From: Anthoceros angustus
Taxonomy: Eukaryota > Streptophyta > Anthocerotopsida > Anthocerotales > Anthocerotaceae
Assembly: GCA_010909165.1 (NCBI GenBank)
Contig: MU008176.1
Coordinates: 488,856 to 552,855, forward strand
Length of the DNA: 64,000 nt
Direction of reading: 5' to 3'
Positions within the stretch are counted from its first letter, which is position 1. Every line of letters begins with the position of its first letter. The position numbers and the translations under genes are program-made. Below, piece after piece: positions 46,593-58,035 of this stretch. The notes under the pieces were generated by a model. It did not search any database, was not told the DNA's origin, and saw only the letters and a program-made list of their open reading frames with translations.

Positions 46593-47934
46593 CTAGGCTT
46601 CCAGTGCCTGCTGCTGCTTCCGCCTCCACAGGTCCTCGAGGTTGTAATATTTTCGGGCGTCCTCCTCGAAAATGTGCACCACAATACTCCCTGGTAAGAT
46701 TTGCGTGAACATTGACGTAAGAAAACGCAGCATCATCGGGACCCATAAAAAACAAGGAGGGGAGGAAGCCTACCGCAGTCCACAACCATCCACCTTTCAC
46801 TATCGCGTCCTTCCACAGTTGGATAAAGATTCGAACCAACGTTTTGCGAACGACGCTTGACCTGCACAATCGGGTCAACAGGGTCAAGGTTTGTGGTGCG
46901 AGGGAAGGGACGAAGCTTGCTTCCGAACAGAACACAACCAACATACCTGATATACAAGGGCATCGGCAATCCCACGGAGATGCTTGTCCGACCTTCCAGT
47001 AACGAAGACCAAGTGATCGGCCCACTCGCAGAGATCGCGCACCGACAAGACTTCAACGTCCTTGGCTCTCAGCTTTTCCATGATGTGAAGAATTTCGTCC
47101 ACCGTCAGAATGTGGAGATACCGGCGACCCTCAGGATCGGAGCGTGGTTCCGTGAGCTCTAATTCCTGCATGAAGCCTGCAACCAATTAGGCAGGCAGGC
47201 AGGTAAGGAGGCATCCAGAATTCTTCTCATTTGCAGTTGTTACTCGAGGCTGCAGAAGAAGAACCACTTACCACTTGCTCGGCATTCTCTTGTGCTAACT
47301 GTAAGCTGTAGGAGAACGTCTCGGCCTTGGGACGCTTCTCCCATTGCACACTTGTGGCGTAGGTGGTCAAAACAGGAGGCACCGCATCCGTATCCGCATC
47401 CTGGGCACTGCCATCTTCAGTGTCGTCATCGGAACAACTGACCACTTCGATGTACTCGATTTCAGCATCTTGGATTTCATCCAGAAAATCCACCTCGGCT
47501 TCGTCGTTCTCAGAGGCATCACTTTCGGAAAAATCCACGCTTTCACCTGCTGCAGCATCAGACTCGCTGTCCATTCCTGGATCTGCCTCTCCCACAAGCT
47601 CCGGAGCGCCATCAACTGTTCTCTCCTCTGCGCTCCTCGCAGTGTCACTGAATGCGGCGCCCGGTATCAAATTCCACCTTGGACGATACAACAATTTGGC
47701 CCTGTAAACCTCCAGTTCCCATCTTCCTCCCCAGGCATCACAAACCCTGCTGCCAGCGTAATCCTCCAGCTGAGGATACTTGGCAGCTGTAGTGGGTTCC
47801 ACCATCCGGGCATGATCCTCTAACCAAGGGGACTCTTGACCAAAAATCGTTGCCGCAAATGAAGCAACACGGGTCCGCCAATGCAAACGATTCAAGCCTG
47901 ATTTATCGAGATACCGCAAGCACGGAGGAGGCAT
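46593..47934 (-). CDS. Iojap/RsfS-like ribosomal silencing factor with long acidic N-terminus
   Basis: Four exons on the minus strand, 47934-47272, 47165-46947, 46861-46774 and 46690-46593, join in phase to give 355 residues. RsfS/Iojap proteins bind ribosomal protein uL14 of the large subunit and block subunit joining in bacteria, plastids and mitochondria. The Iojap domain spans about residues 235-345, with DVEVLSVRDLCEWADHLVFV, RWMVVDCGSIVVHIF and ARKYYNLEDLW. The first 221 residues are unusual: a basic, possibly mitochondrial or plastid targeting start (MPPPCLRYLDKSGLNRLHWR), then a long stretch rich in Asp, Glu and Ser. The start is the ATG at 47934; the frame extends upstream to a GTG at 47958 only. 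The gene begins 113 bases from the divergent TRM1 start. Confidence 0.87.
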
Positions 47935-48047
47935 TGCTAGCAAGCCAGATGAAAACACACTGCTAGCTATTCCTGGTCTGAAACCTGATGCTTAAACCCT
48001 TATACTGACCCGAGCCAAAGCCCTAGCCCTACTGTCGAAGAACAAGT
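47935..48047. promoter_or_regulatory. Compact bidirectional promoter region (Iojap/TRM1)
   Basis: Only 113 bases separate the divergent start codons of the Iojap-like and TRM1 genes, so both promoters and leaders must overlap here or extend into the opposite coding sequence. A TAAACCCTTATA sequence (47994-48005) resembles the telo-box/TATA-like elements of plant housekeeping promoters, and AAAGCCCTAGCCCTA (48017-48031) carries an AGCCC-type motif. The functional reading of these motifs is inference. Confidence 0.45.
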
Positions 48048-51000
48048 ATGCACCTTGCTGTCCAGTGGAAATCCTGTCGAACGCTGATTTCACGAATCGC
48101 GTGGCTTGCGGAATTTTCAGCCTGGCCGTTTCATCTTGCTGTGCAGCAGGTCGGCATGGGAGACGCGCCTGAGCAGGACGCCCATGCTACAAATGGCAAG
48201 GCCTCCGACAGCAAGACTCAAGCAAATGGAAATGCAGCACCTGCTGCGACTGCAGCTCCGGATCTGAGCGACTACAAGATTCTTCGCGAAGGCGAGGCGG
48301 ATATTTTACTGCGTGGCAATGACGTCTTCTACAATAAGGCGCAGGTAGACTCTGCTGGCCAGAGCGGAAATTGGGATGTAAGCCGTGAGGTGCTAATTGC
48401 CGTCTGATAGTGATACCAGACGTTCTGGTCCACCTGCAGATCGTGAACAGGGACTTGTCGATTGCGGTGTTGCGAACTTTTGTGGCTGTGCGTGAAGAGG
48501 AGCAAAAGGCCTGTTACAGTAAGCGTGGAGGAAGCAATCAGAAGCCACGGGCCCAGCCTGTGAACGATGAGGGGGTTAAAGCGGAGGGTATGGGTGCAGC
48601 CGACGGTGAAGCCGAAGCTTCGAAAGGTGGACCTGGCCCGGGGAACTCCGACTCGGTGCCTTCAGTGAAGCCGATTCGTGTTTTGGAGGTGCGAATTTTG
48701 CCTGATAAGCATTCTGACAGCAAAGGTGTAGCTGAGGTTGTCGGTCAGTAGCTGTTTCGTTTCTGTTTTTAGGGAACGGAAGCCTTTGCCTTAACCTGGT
48801 TGCTGCTAGTGGTCTAGTATCTCAGGAGTTTTTTTTCACTTGTGTGTTTGAGTTTGCATACCGTCTCTAAAATCTTTGCAGGCTCTAGCAGCTTCGGGCT
48901 TGCGGGCACTGAGATATGCACGAGAGGTCCAAGGAGTCGGAAGTGTTTTGGCACTTGATAATGACACGGGTAGGACCATTTCTAGACACACTCCTCATTC
49001 TTTGCAATCAAGCTCAGTCGGGCTTTCTTAGTTGTCCTGATCCTCTTGTTTCAGCGCATCTTGGATTGGACTTCTGGGGATTTCATGCATTGGTGATGTT
49101 GCTGCAGTTGCCGTTGAAGTATGCAAGAGGAACATTCGGTTGAATGGTTCTGCTGTTTCAAGCAAGGTACATGCTGAACTAGCAGATGCGCGGCTCTACA
49201 TGCTCAGCCATGAGAAGGAGTTTGATGCGGTCAGTATCTGAAACAATTTACATCTATTTCACCACTCATTTCCTGCCACACCAGGTATTTCAGTGTCTGA
49301 TCCATCATGCTGAACCATTGGATTTCAATGTGATAACAGGTGGATCTCGATCCCTATGGGTCACCATCTGTCTTTCTGGACTCAGCAGTCCAATCCGTTA
49401 GCGATGGTGGGCTGCTCCTTTGCACTGCAACAGATATGGCAGTGCTCTGTGGTAACAATGGGGAAGTGTGTTACACCAAGTGAGTATGCACTTCACCAAG
49501 TACTTTTCCAAGATGAAGCTTTGCAAGAGCATCCCCCATACCCTGGAGGCCAATTGTTCTTGTTGCACTGCACAATCGTGTCATCTCAACAGCAATAATG
49601 CCCCGTCGTCTGGTCTGACTTTTGTGTTCAAATTGCAGGTATGGCTCCTACCCCCTACGAGGGAAGTATTGCCACGAGATGGCGCTCAGAATACTACTAG
49701 CTTCCATTGAGGTATACCCCATAGAAATCATTGTGCGTTTGGTGCCTCTGAATGCCCAAGCTCTTTTACTGGTAGGTACTCTCTCTCTGACAACCGACTT
49801 TGATGCAGAGCCATGCAAATCGATACAAGCGCCACATTGTACCTGTGCTTTCGGTCTCCATTGACTTCTATGTCAGAGTTTTTGTACGGATATACACGTA
49901 AGTGTGTCAATGCATGTGAAGGTGATGTAGGTGAGGCTATCTTGAGGTTCATAATGCCGTAGGAGCTTTTTGTTTTGATGTCTTTCTCTATGTGTGCATG
50001 TGCAGTTCAGCCAGTGCAATCAAGGCCAGCCCGAGCAAACTGTCTTATATCTATCAATGTGTGGGCTGTGACGCCTTTCATGCTCAACCTGTTGGTCGCA
50101 TCAGCTGCAAGGTCTGTGGGGCTGCGTTCTAGTTTGTGACCTTTAGTTAGCATGTCCTCCTCGGGCTATGGGTTTCTGATGCTTGTCTGCAAGCAGTCAT
50201 GATTGAATTGCAGGTCTCTTCAGAGATAACTTTTATGTTAGGACGTAAAAAACTGAACCTGTTTAGGCTCTCAAGGGTTATCTGCTTTTGGCTCCAGAAT
50301 AACAGTGTTCGTTACATGCCTGGGACTGGACCTACAATTCTGCCCGAATGCAAGCATTGTGGAAAGCACTTCAACATGGGTGGTCCTTTGTGGATGGCGC
50401 CAATTCATGATGAAGCCTGGGTGACGTCAACACTTGAGAGGACAAGGCAGTTGAAGTGTAGATATCCTGCATTTGATAAAGTGCACAGCATTCTGACTGC
50501 AGTTTCAGAGGTGAGTTGCTTATGTCCGACTTTCTTTTGAAAATACCATTTTGAGGGATTGTTCTGATTCACTTCCAAGGAAAAGTAGTGGGTTGCCTCT
50601 TGGTAACGTTTGACTACTCCTCCACAGGAGCTTATGGATGTGCCGTTATTTCTTAGCATGCACTCGCTATGTGCCACCTTGAAGTGCACATCTCCTTCTG
50701 CAGCGATTTTCCGGTCTGCAGTTGCGAATGCTGGTTACCGCATTTCAGGGTCTCATGCAAATCCATTAGGCCTTAAGACGGATGCACCTTTTGAGGTGAT
50801 CTGGGATATAATGCGTTGTTGGGTATGTATCAACGGACTAGAAAGTTTTTCTTTTGTCGTGCCTTGCTCTGTGTCTTCATACTCTTTATGCTGTGCTTGC
50901 TACTGATTTGTAAGAGACATCATGGTCCGTGCAGGTTAAGGATCATCCGGTGAAGGCCCAGCCTGCAGATACGCCAGGGAGCATCATCCTCAGCAAGGAA

Positions 51001-51328
51001 CCTGAGCTGAAAGTGAGTGTCCTGACCTGTGAGCCATCTTCACATTTCTGCAGTTCGAAGATCGGCTTGAACTGAATGTGTGTGGTTTGAAACGTAGGCC
51101 AATTTCGCTCGGGTAAATGCTGCGCTAAGCAAAGCTTTATCAGCGGGAGTTCCACGGTTCTTGCCCAACCCCGAGGAATTTTGGGGACCAAAGCCCAGAG
51201 CAGGTCGCCATCTCACTGATAAGCACATTGGCTCTCTCGGGAGGAACGCCGTCGAGGGGTCCGGCAAAGCTCCAGGAAGCAGCGAGAACGACGGGCCATC
51301 TGTGAAACGCCAGAAAGTGGATGTGTAG
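48048..51328 (+). CDS. TRM1: tRNA (guanine-26-N2)-dimethyltransferase TRM1
   Basis: Twelve exons join in phase: 48048-48344, 48440-48688, 48882-48969, 49108-49229, 49340-49479, 49639-49711, 49809-49897, 50006-50111, 50298-50510, 50628-50822, 50935-51012 and 51098-51328. They give 626 residues. TRM1 dimethylates G26 of cytosolic and mitochondrial tRNAs, using SAM. Motifs are [10 protein letters not shown] and [10 protein letters not shown] at the N-terminus, [17 protein letters not shown], the catalytic DLDPYGSPS at about 254-262, [17 protein letters not shown], and two CxxC pairs (about C371/C374 and C406/C409) for zinc. The C-terminus is basic (VKRQKVDV), fitting nuclear import. A second ATG 36 codons in (48156) would give about 590 residues. 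The extra N-terminal segment has several Arg/Lys/Ser and one Glu and could be a mitochondrial presequence. Confidence 0.94.
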
Positions 51329-51490
51329 GAAGATTGCGCTTTGAGAAGCTGAGTACCAAACAAACTAACTCTGCTTTCATTTCCTTTGAGTCAATAGGTA
51401 CTCCAAATTTTGCCCTTCGATGATTCTTCAGATGGGTCTGACTTGCTCGCTGCTTAGCCGATGTCGCAGCCAGCAGTGGCTACGAGAGAT

Positions 51491-51985
51491 CTAGGCCCTC
51501 CTAATGGGTTGCCAATTACCAGGGTCCCCATGTGTAGGACCACCTACGATGGTAATGTGCTCGTCGCCACTTACGTAGAACCCCTTGAGCGAGATGGGGC
51601 GCGTGGCAGTTATAAGAGCCCTGACCATTGCCGGCGCCAGCGTCACAACACCAGCCGAGATGGCTTCTGGGATAATAGAGGAGGCGACGAGCGGAGCCAG
51701 GGCCGCAGCCGCTGAGCCAGCTGCGGGAACAGCAGCCAAGCCCGCAGTCACAGCCGACACTATTGCTAAACCGGTAGGTATAGCAATCGACAAAACAGCT
51801 TCGGTGTTAGTAGGCTCGTTGCTGCCGTCGTACGGGAAGATATCGATCGAGAACCAGACACGGCCGGTGTTCCGAGTAGCATCCTCGCCGGGTTGCAGCA
51901 CTCCCCAGTAGAGCGGCCCGACTTGCGAGATGACGAAGACCAAAGGAATCTCAGTGCGATTGTGGAAGGAGATGCTGCCCCCCAT
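51491..51985 (-). CDS. Small MGGS-starting protein with Ala-rich hydrophobic core, unknown function
   Basis: The intronless 164-residue frame starts at a true ATG (51985). I do not recognise the family with certainty. The protein begins MGGSISFHNR, which fits the N-myristoylation pattern (Gly2, Ser6). Residues about 6-52 look like beta-strands with aromatic residues (GPLYWGVLQPGE, RVWFSIDIFPYD). Residues about 64-128 are a hydrophobic, Ala/Gly/Val-rich stretch (AVLSIAIPTGLAIVSAV and following) that could form a membrane hairpin. A polar C-terminus (GFYVSGDEHITIVGGP) follows. The stop lies 162 bases from the convergent TRM1 stop. A membrane-attached role is inference; coding status rests on the open frame and protein-like composition. 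Confidence 0.6.
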   Translation of the reverse strand: MGGSISFHNRTEIPLVFVISQVGPLYWGVLQPGEDATRNTGRVWFSIDIFPYDGSNEPTNTEAVLSIAIPTGLAIVSAVTAGLAAVPAAGSAAAALAPLVASSIIPEAISAGVVTLAPAMVRALITATRPISLKGFYVSGDEHITIVGGPTHGDPGNWQPIRRA

Positions 51986-53889
51986 CTTAGATCGCTGTTA
52001 GGTAGAACACATTCGAGAATGCATCAGTCCAGGCCAGCAACCAGCAGGAAGTCACGGAATGGGTGGGATTTCCCAGCCTTTCACTGCAGAACAGACACTG
52101 AACCCTAACCTCACGCAGTAGAAGCTGGCAATTTGCAAATTGAAATTCGCCCCTGGAGCCAAGCAGCGGCAGCAAGCGGTAAGCCGCAGCCGTAGTCTCC
52201 AGTGATTTGTCGTCTGCCGCGCCCTCAGTCAGATGTAGGACAGACCAGAGAGATAACTAAACAGTCAGTCAGTTAGCGTCTGCCATGCAGGGCGGACGAG
52301 AGAAAACGCTGAACAGTCATCGGCTTTGACTAGGCCCATTCCTTCGTCAGTCCCAGATCAGGATGAACTGGTTACAGCATCTTCCATGCTGTAGGGCTAC
52401 AGGACGCGGACGCGGGAAGTCACTCTTATCACCATAATAAAGAGAGGACGCACGTCGTTTCTTGGAGACATCCTGGACCCGGTTATCGAACCACTGTTGA
52501 CCAGTAATCTCGGCAACTTGAGAGTAATGCCACGATTAGTTAAAGCTGGTGTCCGCTTGGTGGAATTTTTACAACATCGGGCACCATAAGCTGGGTGGTG
52601 GCCAAGCCCTCCTTCAAAATATCAGCCTCCATACTCTCCGAGTTCCGAAGAACACCTATCACACGTTCCTGAGCATGCTGGAGAAGCCAAGGTTGCCTCC
52701 TGATTAGGGCTCGTAATTATTCCAAAACTACAACTCAACTGGGTGATAGCTCGTTAAAAGAGACTTCCAATTTCACCTCGTGAGCACTCACCTCCACGAC
52801 ATCACTCTGTTCATGATTGGCTTATTCAACCTGATGTTGATCAGTCACCTCAATGACATCACTCTCTGCATGATTGGCTTCTTCAACTGGCTCGTGGCAT
52901 CCCGCTGGCTGTAGAAGTTGAAGTGTTCTTGTGACTCATCATGAGACCTACCACATGAGACATGAGCCTCCAAATTCTGGATATCCTTGGGTGTCAAGAA
53001 ATCATCTCGGGCAAACCGGGATTCTTCCTTCGTTTCTCATGCACTTCCTCCTTATGGCCCAAATGGCTTAGTCCAACCGGACCCGGACGGGTACTTGTTG
53101 CTAATAGCCTAGTTTACTCCATGGAGCAATTTGCCCGGAGAAGTGAGTCCCATGGCAACATGTCCGTCCGCACGATGCCTCCCAACTGAACCGGTTGTAG
53201 TTCGGGTTACGCTTCAAAGGTTCACTTTGCGGCGTAATACGAACAAGAACACGGGACGGTGAACCCGGTGAGCCATGCGGACGGGGAACCCGGTGGGCAT
53301 TGCGGACGGTGAACCGGTTGAGAACTGTGGACGGTGAATAGGCGCCTTTACTTCTTGAAACCTACATCCTTTAGCCCTATCCTCCAAGACGAAATCAAAA
53401 GCGGACCTGGGCCTCGCACACCGAAAGTGGACTCTTCGAAGTACGGCGCATGTGAAATCGAGATGGCAAACCCCAGTACCACAATCAGTTTGTAGGTGAG
53501 CAGTAAGTGACGGGTAACCATTGGGGAATGCCGCAGAATGGAAGCACCAGAATCAGTTTATGGGAACACTGCATTGATATAGGTTTGGACTTCATAATCT
53601 CGAGTACATGGGAAACCATCAACAACCCACAGCCGTCATCTCCTCACAGCATTGAACAATGATCTCGAAAAAGCTGCATCGCGATGCGCTGTTGTGGACG
53701 ACATCTTCGGCCGATGATCACTGTAAAGCAATGGAGACCTTGTACATCCAGAGGGACTTGGACTTGTTGTAGTCTTAACTGGGACTTTCTGAGAACCCCG
53801 GTTGTTTGTGAGCGAAGGTCCTCAGCCAGCCTTAGTCGCGCAGACCCGGCTTGTTAACTGCCCGCCCTGTGAAATACGAGTCTTACATC
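51986..53889. other. Intergenic region with short tandem repeats
   Basis: No gene is recognised. A 57-base period duplication lies at 52789-52886 (CATGATTGGCTT common to both). A 25-base minisatellite lies at 53255-53339. The left side should carry the promoter of the small MGGS gene, and the right end the 3' UTR of the propionyl-CoA carboxylase gene. Confidence 0.45.
53255..53339. repeat. 25-base minisatellite, about 3.4 copies
   Basis: Units begin GACGGTGAACCCGGTG or a close variant at 53255, 53280 and 53305, with a partial fourth at 53330. Confidence 0.85.
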
Positions 53890-56800
53890 CTAAAGGGGGC
53901 AGTTATCATGCTTTTTCGGAGGGTTTGTCAAAATCTGCACCCAGGAAAATCACAACAGCGTCTTTAGTTGAAGAGTCCACAATTGGGTGGAACTTGTGCA
54001 ACTCAAGTAGGCGACTTCAGTAACATACCTTCCCTTTGAGAGAGACAAGCTCTGCACAGATGTGACGACGCGTGTCATGGGGCATGATGACAGCATCCAC
54101 ATAGCCCAGGCTGGCAGCAACATAGGGGTTATTGAACTTTTCTTCGTACTCTTTAACAGCGCTCTCCACGTCCTTTCGTGCTTTGTAGAGGATTTCAGCA
54201 GCACCCTGTCCTCAGTTTACACGCAACGACTATGAGTGCTCTTAAAAGATGCAGTTTCATACAGAGGAAGGTCAACCTTCAATGGCACAGCGATCTGGGC
54301 TTGAAGCACACCTTTGCACCCATGACAGCAATCTCCGCAGTTGGCCAGGCAAAGTTTGCATCGCCTCGCAAATGCTTGGAACTCATCACTGCGAGGTTGG
54401 TAAATGTCAGGTGCAGATATGGAGGAGGTTGCAAGATATGAAAGCACATGCAAGGGTCAAAGTTTCACTACCGTCATAGGCACCGCCATAAGCCTTCCGA
54501 GTGATGACGGTGATTTTAGGGACAGTAGCTTCCGCAAAAGCATAAAGGAGCTTTGCACCATGCTTGATAATGCCTCCATGTTCCTGAGCTACTCCTGCAT
54601 TAAATCAGTTTATCGTCTTCAGAACATTATACACTATGCCGCTATGTTCAGTCAAAAGCTACAAGAGAATGAGCCAGAGATCAGTCACAGAGATGTAGGG
54701 ATCCGAAGGGTTTGGAACACTAATTCGTAGACCTTATGAGAGCAAGGGAACTCACCTGGAAGGAATCCTGGGACATCAACAAATGTCACAATAGGGATGT
54801 TAAAACAGTCGCAGAATCGCACAAACCTGGCTGCCTGCGTATGAAAGCTATATCATTTGGGGTGCTCGGGACAGTGACACTCTATCGTGACATGAACCAC
54901 CGAAAACGAATGAATGGACTGTTTTTTGCTTTGACTACCTTCACCGATGAATCAATATCAAGGCACCCAGCCCCAACTAGTGGCTGATTTGCAACTAGTC
55001 CCACAGTCTCACCATTCATCCTCTGCACATTACATGCAAAGTGGTTGCCACTGTCTGTGAATGTGCAGTTACCCATACACACTGGCACATATTTGTTAAT
55101 CCAATGACGTCGTTCACAGACTCTACATGTTCATAACCGATAGAACGAATATTGTACATACCGCAAATCCCACAATTATGTTTCGTGCATACTCTGGCAT
55201 GATCTCAAAAATGTCAGCATCATCTACCACCTGACATGGAGCACAGATAGCTGCTTAGCACACAGCCAGACAAAAAGTGCAGCGTTACTCAGACCATGGG
55301 TATTTGTGCACATAACATGAGCATGCGGTTACATCCATAAAAATGACAGCTTACTTTTTCCAATGCTTCGTACATGTCATATGGTGTGTTGCTATCTCCT
55401 GGGACGAGGTAGTCCAAGGAAGTTGCTTTCCTGTCCCTGCAATGGCATGCCAACAACTCATGAGTGCATATTGCTTAACACAGAGGCCACATCTTCAGGT
55501 GGCACACGGGACTGACACCAAAGATGTAGTACGGCACTGCTTACACTGGGTCCGACGTGAGCCACGCCGGAGGAGGTGACCGATTACTTGAAGGCAGAAA
55601 GCCCGTCAGCTCTCGTACTCTGGTTCATGAAACCCAGGCTATACTCAACTGCCACGATTGGATAGACTGTCGACCTAATGGAAAAGTCGTTTGCAGACAG
55701 CTAGATACAAGAGAAATCCTACTGCTGTAGACAAGTACCTGGCCAGGGCATCAAGATCATTGTTAAATGCGCCATGCACAACTCCTGACTTTTTTGTGTG
55801 AACACTGGCGCCACCTAAAGATTCCTGCAAGGAACGACCTCAAAGCTGTTTACACGTTCTAGTCTGGCTTGTGCAAAAGGAAACTGCAGTAGGATGATTC
55901 CCTCTCAAATGCAAATTCATGAGCAGAAACGAACCTGTGTGACATCTTCTTGAGTGACCTGTTTCAGCACGTCTGGACCAGTTACAAACATGTGAGAAGT
56001 CCCACGAACCTGCAGGCACCCGTCAACAACTCCAGCTTACATCCAAGGGAGGTTCTCACAAACTCGCTGCTCAGTTAGGCGAAAGGCTATTTTAAGTTGC
56101 CAATAGTTTTACCTACCATGAAAACAAAATCTGTGAGTGCTGGTGAGTAGACAGCTCCACCTGCATAGAGGGAAAAATTAACGTTTCAAACTGGGTGCTA
56201 ATGAGAGGTCAACCAATGCCAGTGGCGCCAACCAAACGAATTTGGTACCAGCACAAGGACCCATTATAAGCGAAATTTGTGGTACAACTCCAGATGCCAG
56301 AACATTTCTCTGCTAGCAGAAGAACGGCTGAAAGTGAGACAACACTCATGAAAAATAAAGTCAGAAGGCAAATTCTGAATATCATTGATATAAAGATGGC
56401 AATTTATCAGATGCTCCTAAACAGACTGATTTACAATCTGCCCACATGTGGATAAGTTACAACCTGAAAGACGTCAGCATATCCTGCAAGTGACACCACA
56501 CCCTCTTGAATGCGCGCACCCCCAGAATCATTCAAACCAATGACCTTCATTCCAGAAAGAGGACCTTTAATACGACAAAGAAGCACTAGAAAGCCTGAAA
56601 AATACTTATGACGATTCAGATGCAAAAAACCAAAAGTCACTACCGGAGCACCGGCAGCCATGGCTTTCTCCAGTATCTGCAAGAACGTGAGGAGGTTAAG
56701 CTCATAAGATCTCTTTGCTTCTGAACTTAAAACGTCCTACAGAGCACAGACAGGATGTTTTACATGCCTTGCAAATTTTTTGAGCGTGCGTTTCAGAGAG

Positions 56801-58035
56801 GCTGCCTCCAAAGACAGTAAAATCTTGGCTAAAGATGAACACCTGCCTGGTAGGCACAAGCAGGTACAGCCAGTCAGTGAGCAGGCAATCAATCCAAAGC
56901 AAAATTTGTTTTTCCTAAAGCTAAGTTACTGCCTTAATCTTCTCCTCATAGAATAAACAGCTGCCGTATACTAACCGTCCATGTATTGTGCCAGAGCCAG
57001 TTACCACACCTGAGTCCAGAAAGTTTGTAAGGCAGAAAATCGACACATCAAAATGGCTAACGAAATATAACCTGCCCTTGACAGACTAGCATGGAGACAA
57101 TCTGACCATATCATTTCCAATGCTGGACAACTTTCAGCAGCCATGCACATGAAAGAAACGTGAACAAGACGTCTCAGTCAGGGAACAGGACCGAAAGCCC
57201 CCACCATCTCCAGGTATTCGCTTTGTGGCCATGCTGAAGTCATTGCACCGATGCTGCACTAGCATACCTGACACAACAGCAGCAGCAGTCCAATTGCCGG
57301 TTACTGTAATGCTTCCAGACAGCACACTCCTTTCTTTTGCAGTAGCTCGATTTGAGGTATATACGTGATACAAAAAACTAAAACTATGGCCAGCATCTAC
57401 TAGTGATATGTCGCACCAGTTTCATAGAAAGAGCCTTCATCCAAGAGCACGGAGATCCTCTCCCGTGCTGTCAGCTGCACTTCAGGGCAACTCCACAACA
57501 TTACCACCCGAAAGAATTTTCTCTAGCACATACCTCCATACTAATCACTAGCGACAAGAACATGCAGAATGCTAAAAAGCAAACTACCTTTCCGGTTTTG
57601 TGCTGCTTCAAAATCCTAGCCTCACCGCCCCCCATCAGTGCTGCCTCTCTTGCTGCCTTGAATTTTCCATTGACTGTCTGCTCCAAATCCAGCACACCAC
57701 AAGCTGATAAGGTAAGAAATAGTTTATTCAAAGGGTGCACGAACGAGGCATCACCACACTGGAAACCTTTGTACCTGCGCGTCAGGTTGTACAAGTATCG
57801 GTCGTTTCTGCATCTGCATCAGAGACAAGAATGCAAGAGGCGGCAGCTCAATGTGTCTGCTCAGCAACTTAGCTATTGGCTTGTGAACGAGAACTCATAA
57901 ACTTCCATGGCAGCACCATTGCAAACGCGACTCTATTACCCAGTAGCTGGAACACAGTGGAGCCTCGGACAGAGTTCCTGCCCGGCTCTGGCTCTGAGAA
58001 AATCTGGCTAACATGAGTCCGAATTGCCTCTTCAT
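53890..58035 (-). CDS. PCCB: Propionyl-CoA carboxylase beta (carboxyltransferase) subunit, mitochondrial
   Basis: Twenty exons join in phase: 57703-57588, 57474-57417, 57267-57205, 57009-56972, 56842-56768, 56676-56644, 56544-56464, 56309-56249, 56160-56117, 56009-55935, 55824-55739, 55619-55545, 55436-55355, 55230-55162, 55022-54939, 54834-54756, 54594-54472, 54388-54312, 54205-54029 and 53934-53890. They give 512 residues, plus an N-terminus I could not fully resolve. A likely presequence starts at the ATG at 58035 ([20 protein letters not shown]), and one or two linking exons lie before 57703. The subunit moves carboxyl from biotin to propionyl-CoA, making methylmalonyl-CoA. Diagnostic segments are [47 protein letters not shown] and [18 protein letters not shown], which separate it from methylcrotonyl-CoA carboxylase. 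The intron after 56768 starts with GC. Confidence 0.9.

Noticed and set aside
49167-49185. A 19-base intron starting GTACAT in TRM1
   Set aside because: Too short to splice, and the sequence is in frame through it; it is treated as coding.
51585-51911. 108-codon plus-strand frame inside the small MGGS gene
   Set aside because: The minus-strand frame is longer, has a plausible start, and its protein is less biased; the plus frame is taken as the shadow.
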